Assembly: GCA_013399115.1 (NCBI GenBank)
Contig: VXAA01001241.1
Span: 37,282-101,281, forward strand
DNA length: 64,000 bases
Direction: 5' to 3'
Origin: Anseranas semipalmata
Lineage: Eukaryota; Chordata; Aves; Anseriformes; Anseranatidae
Part shown: positions 61,497 to 64,000 of the stretch, in pieces
Layout: each line of letters opens with the position of its first letter
Numbering within the stretch: the stretch's first letter is position 1
Made by a program: the position numbers and the translations under genes
The notes under the pieces: generated by a model
Told to the model about the DNA's origin: nothing
The model's input: the letters and a program-made list of their open reading frames with translations, nothing else
Database searches by the model: none

Positions 61497-63339
61497 CGAC
61501 TACTTGCATCATTAAACTGGTAAATGGTGCTAGGATATCAGCCTCCCTACTATCAGCAGTGATTGGAATTAATCCAGGAATTCAGAATGGGTCTGTAAAT
61601 GTATCTTCAATTGTAGCCTTTGGCATAGATTTATATTCTCAGTCCCTTGGGCATTGAATTTCATTTCCCCATTTGCTAAATGAGAACAATTTATCCTAAA
61701 TCAACGATAATCAGAGTAAACACTATTATTAATTTATTGTTTCCAGACCAGCAAAAAACAGTAAAATGAAGCTCTCTTCTTTTATCAGTGCTTTCCCTAC
61801 CCCTTTTGCCCTGAGGATCCTATTAGCAGAAAGCTGAGCAACTCTGTTTCATCAGAAATAAATTATGCCTCACTTTTTTTAATGTAAGTACTGAAGGGTT
61901 GTAAAGATTAGAAATACGTTTGAACCCACTATCACTTGATGTTATTTTCCTTGATGTTCTGAGCTTCTTTAGGGGAATGAAACAACATGTTCTTTTGAAA
62001 GCAGAGTTGCTTTAAAAGAACACCAGCACAGATTTTGGTTGATGTACAAAATAATTCAAAATCTGTACAGAAATATTTAAAGTAATGTATAGGCAGTCTG
62101 AAAGAGCTGTCAGAACTTTTGGTGTGTATAAGAGGCAGAATGTTTGCAGGGCACATAGGTGGTAGAACTAGTCACCCTCATTTTTAAAATGATTAGAAAA
62201 CTGTAATTCCCCAGAAATGGTAGGCTAATTCTCACTTTCTTCACAAAGTAGCTAAGGATGAATAAACACCTTTAATTAATAAATAGTGTTGGCACTACTT
62301 TGGTAACAATCTGCTGTAAATGAAACTCTTAATTGCTACAGAACAGAGTATTGTATACAAATTCATTTTACTCTTTAAATGCTGTTCTTTGTTGTTGCTA
62401 TTTTACCTTTTTGTAGGAAATAAAGGTAGCTTTGCCAGCCTGCTTGTCACTGAAAGCAACTCCTGTCAGCTCTCCATTTGTGGGGAATGCTGAGGCTAAA
62501 AACCAAATCAAAACTTTCCCTTAAGCCCTCATGATAGCTAGAAAAGATAGCTCTTAATGCAATCTGAATCCAAGCTAAATTAAGCTGTATATGAAGCTTT
62601 TGTTAATGAACTGATCCTTGAAATTCTGTAATTAAATCGTGTAATGAAAGAAAACAAAATAGTTGTAAAGGAGATATATAAGGACAGTGTGTATGTATTT
62701 GTGTGTATATATATATTTGACATTTTGTCACAAAAAAGTGAAAAAATATTTTGGACTTTTCTATAAAATAAGGTGGATATATATATATATATATATATAT
62801 TTGTCTTCAGAATGTGCTCTGAGGTTTTCTAACTTAATCTTCAAATGAATTTCTTTTGGATATAACCGTCATAGACTGTGTTAGGCAGGAGCTGCACTGT
62901 CTACATTTGTGAGGAAAGCACCAGAAAAACATAACTGCAATAAGACTGTTTGTTTTGAATATATGCAGTCCTGGTCCTCTGTTTTTTTTACTTCTCTAAA
63001 CTCTTATTTCCATTATAGGAATTTTAGAAACACCAAGCTGCGGATAGTTGTAATTGTGATGCATACTTGCATTGAGACCATAGGGAAAAGAGTGGATGAT
63101 GTACTTAATAAAGACAACTGTAGAAATGGATGTTGAATTACATAGATATGTTCAAATCCATTGCAGTGATTTTGGTTATAGGGAAACTTACAGCGAGTTG
63201 TAGAACACTATTCAACAATTGTTTTTTTTTCTATGCCATCTTTAAATGCATGTGAGAAATGCTGAATTTGGGGTAATTAAAACAACTTATTCTTGACCTT
63301 GACATCTGAAATAAGCATTCCTGCTTTCTTCTTTTTTAG
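61497..63339. other. AT-rich unique DNA, no gene seen
   Basis: It contains TG/TA-rich sequence at 62689-62716 and a pure (AT)12 at 62777-62800. A minus-strand frame (61932-62156) and a plus-strand frame (62909-63136) show no family resemblance. Confidence 0.5.
62777..62800. repeat. (AT)12 microsatellite
   Basis: Twelve uninterrupted AT units. A shorter GTGTGTATATATATAT tract lies 60-75 bases upstream. Confidence 0.95.
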
Positions 63340-63394
63340 AATTATTCAGTGAGTGAATAGTCACCAGTCTTGAAGAGAACAGAAGAAAAGATTG
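63340..63394 (+). other. Candidate non-coding exon, 55 nt
   Basis: TCCTGCTTTCTTCTTTTTTAG (63319-63339) is a strong acceptor with branch-point-like CTTGAC sequences about 40-50 bases upstream. Fifty-five bases later ATTG|GTAAGT is a near-perfect donor (GT at 63395-63396). The segment ends in an AGAGAACAGAAGAAAAG purine-rich stretch of the kind that acts as a splicing enhancer. All three frames contain a stop, so if it is spliced it must be a 5' untranslated, long non-coding RNA or poison exon. It is the best-formed acceptor-donor pair I noticed here, but splice-like pairs occur by chance. Confidence 0.3.
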
Positions 63395-64000
63395 GTAAGT
63401 AGTAAGACATTATTTATGAATCTAGAGTGCATATAAATATTGTGAAGAAAAAAAATATGTAGAATTTGTTATATGTATTAATTGATTTGATGTTTGAAAC
63501 AGTTCAGCAGAAAATTTCTTTATTTTTTGCAGCTTAGCATAGTGTCGTGATGCACTTGGTACATATGCAGACTTGAGAATTCTTGGTTTATTTTTGTTGT
63601 GTTTTCTTTTTTGTGTGTGTGGAGATCGGTGCTAGGTGCAAAATTGCATTATTAAGTACAGCCTTTGCAGAAAAGAGGCACTTAGAGTTGGGTATAACAG
63701 TCTCTGCTGCCTCGGTTTACCGTGGGATCAACAATTATAAAGAAGTGGTGCTATTGATTTTTTCAAACCATTGGGTGAAACTTAATTAAAGAAGAGAACA
63801 GAATTTAAGGACACTTGTCATTTTACATTTATTGGCTGCAATTATGAATGTTGTTCTGGCACAGAACACATCTTTGCCAGCCAAGGAATCCAGTAGCTCC
63901 TTGTTTGTAGATGTCAACCCTTAACTGTATTTCCTACTAACAGGACTAGAGAGTGGAGGTCTAGGATCCCAGGCAAATCCCTACCTCTTGCACCTCCATT
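63395..64000. other. Unique DNA to the window end
   Basis: Another good acceptor-like site (TTCTTTATTTTTTGCAG) lies at 63517-63533 with no clear donor after it. The 68-codon frame at 63583-63789 starts in a T-rich tract and resembles no known family. Confidence 0.45.

Noticed and set aside
1..64000. CRISPR arrays, tRNA or rRNA genes, operons or bacterial-type systems
   Set aside because: I saw no regularly spaced direct repeats, no tRNA-like box A/B fold and no ribosomal motifs. The window is vertebrate non-coding DNA.

Overview
This window is typical of the non-coding part of a bird nuclear genome. The strongest clue is a set of five CR1 LINE fragments, recognisable by their 3' ends (TTGGAAGGGACC-type motifs next to TCATAGAATCATAGAA-type ends) and by pieces of the CR1 reverse transcriptase. 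CR1 is the dominant retrotransposon of birds. No Alu, B1 or L1 sequence of mammalian type was seen. Much of the rest is AT-rich, with many A- and T-runs and CAAA/GTTT-type low-complexity tracts. An ambiguous base (N) inside a T-run at 39832 shows this is an assembled draft. I cannot name the species.

Layout. 1-1830: two 3'-truncated CR1 copies on the + strand (about 178-790 and 1388-1827). 1828-6832: AT-rich DNA with a small CpG-bearing patch near 5275-5470. 6833-7815: the longest CR1 copy, on the minus strand, carrying a broken reverse-transcriptase remnant. 7816-26081: long unique DNA with simple repeats, small hairpins, a few exon-like signals and a promoter-like module near 23890-24083. 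26082-26150: the very 3' tip of another minus-strand CR1. 26151-59731: more unique DNA with a GC-richer patch at 28905-29160, a 51-base T-run at 41639-41689, a small tandem repeat at 49150-49211, a possible G-quadruplex at 55130-55154, and an AT-rich block at 56490-57245 that looks like a conserved non-coding element. 59732-60277: a fifth CR1 copy, minus strand, the best preserved by its CpG content. 60278-64000: unique DNA with AT and purine tracts and a well-formed exon-like signal at 63340-63394.

Gene content. I find no protein-coding gene that can be asserted. The open reading frames over 60 codons are short and scattered, and many are antisense to CR1 or follow low-complexity tracts. The window is best read as a large intron or an intergenic interval. 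A few places have splice-site or promoter-like signals and are listed with low confidence; none matches a protein family I recognise. The only coding remnants I can identify are C-terminal pieces of CR1 ORF2, all non-functional. No RNA gene, CRISPR array, bacterial operon or previously undescribed system was found. The items in the hunt section are modest leads.
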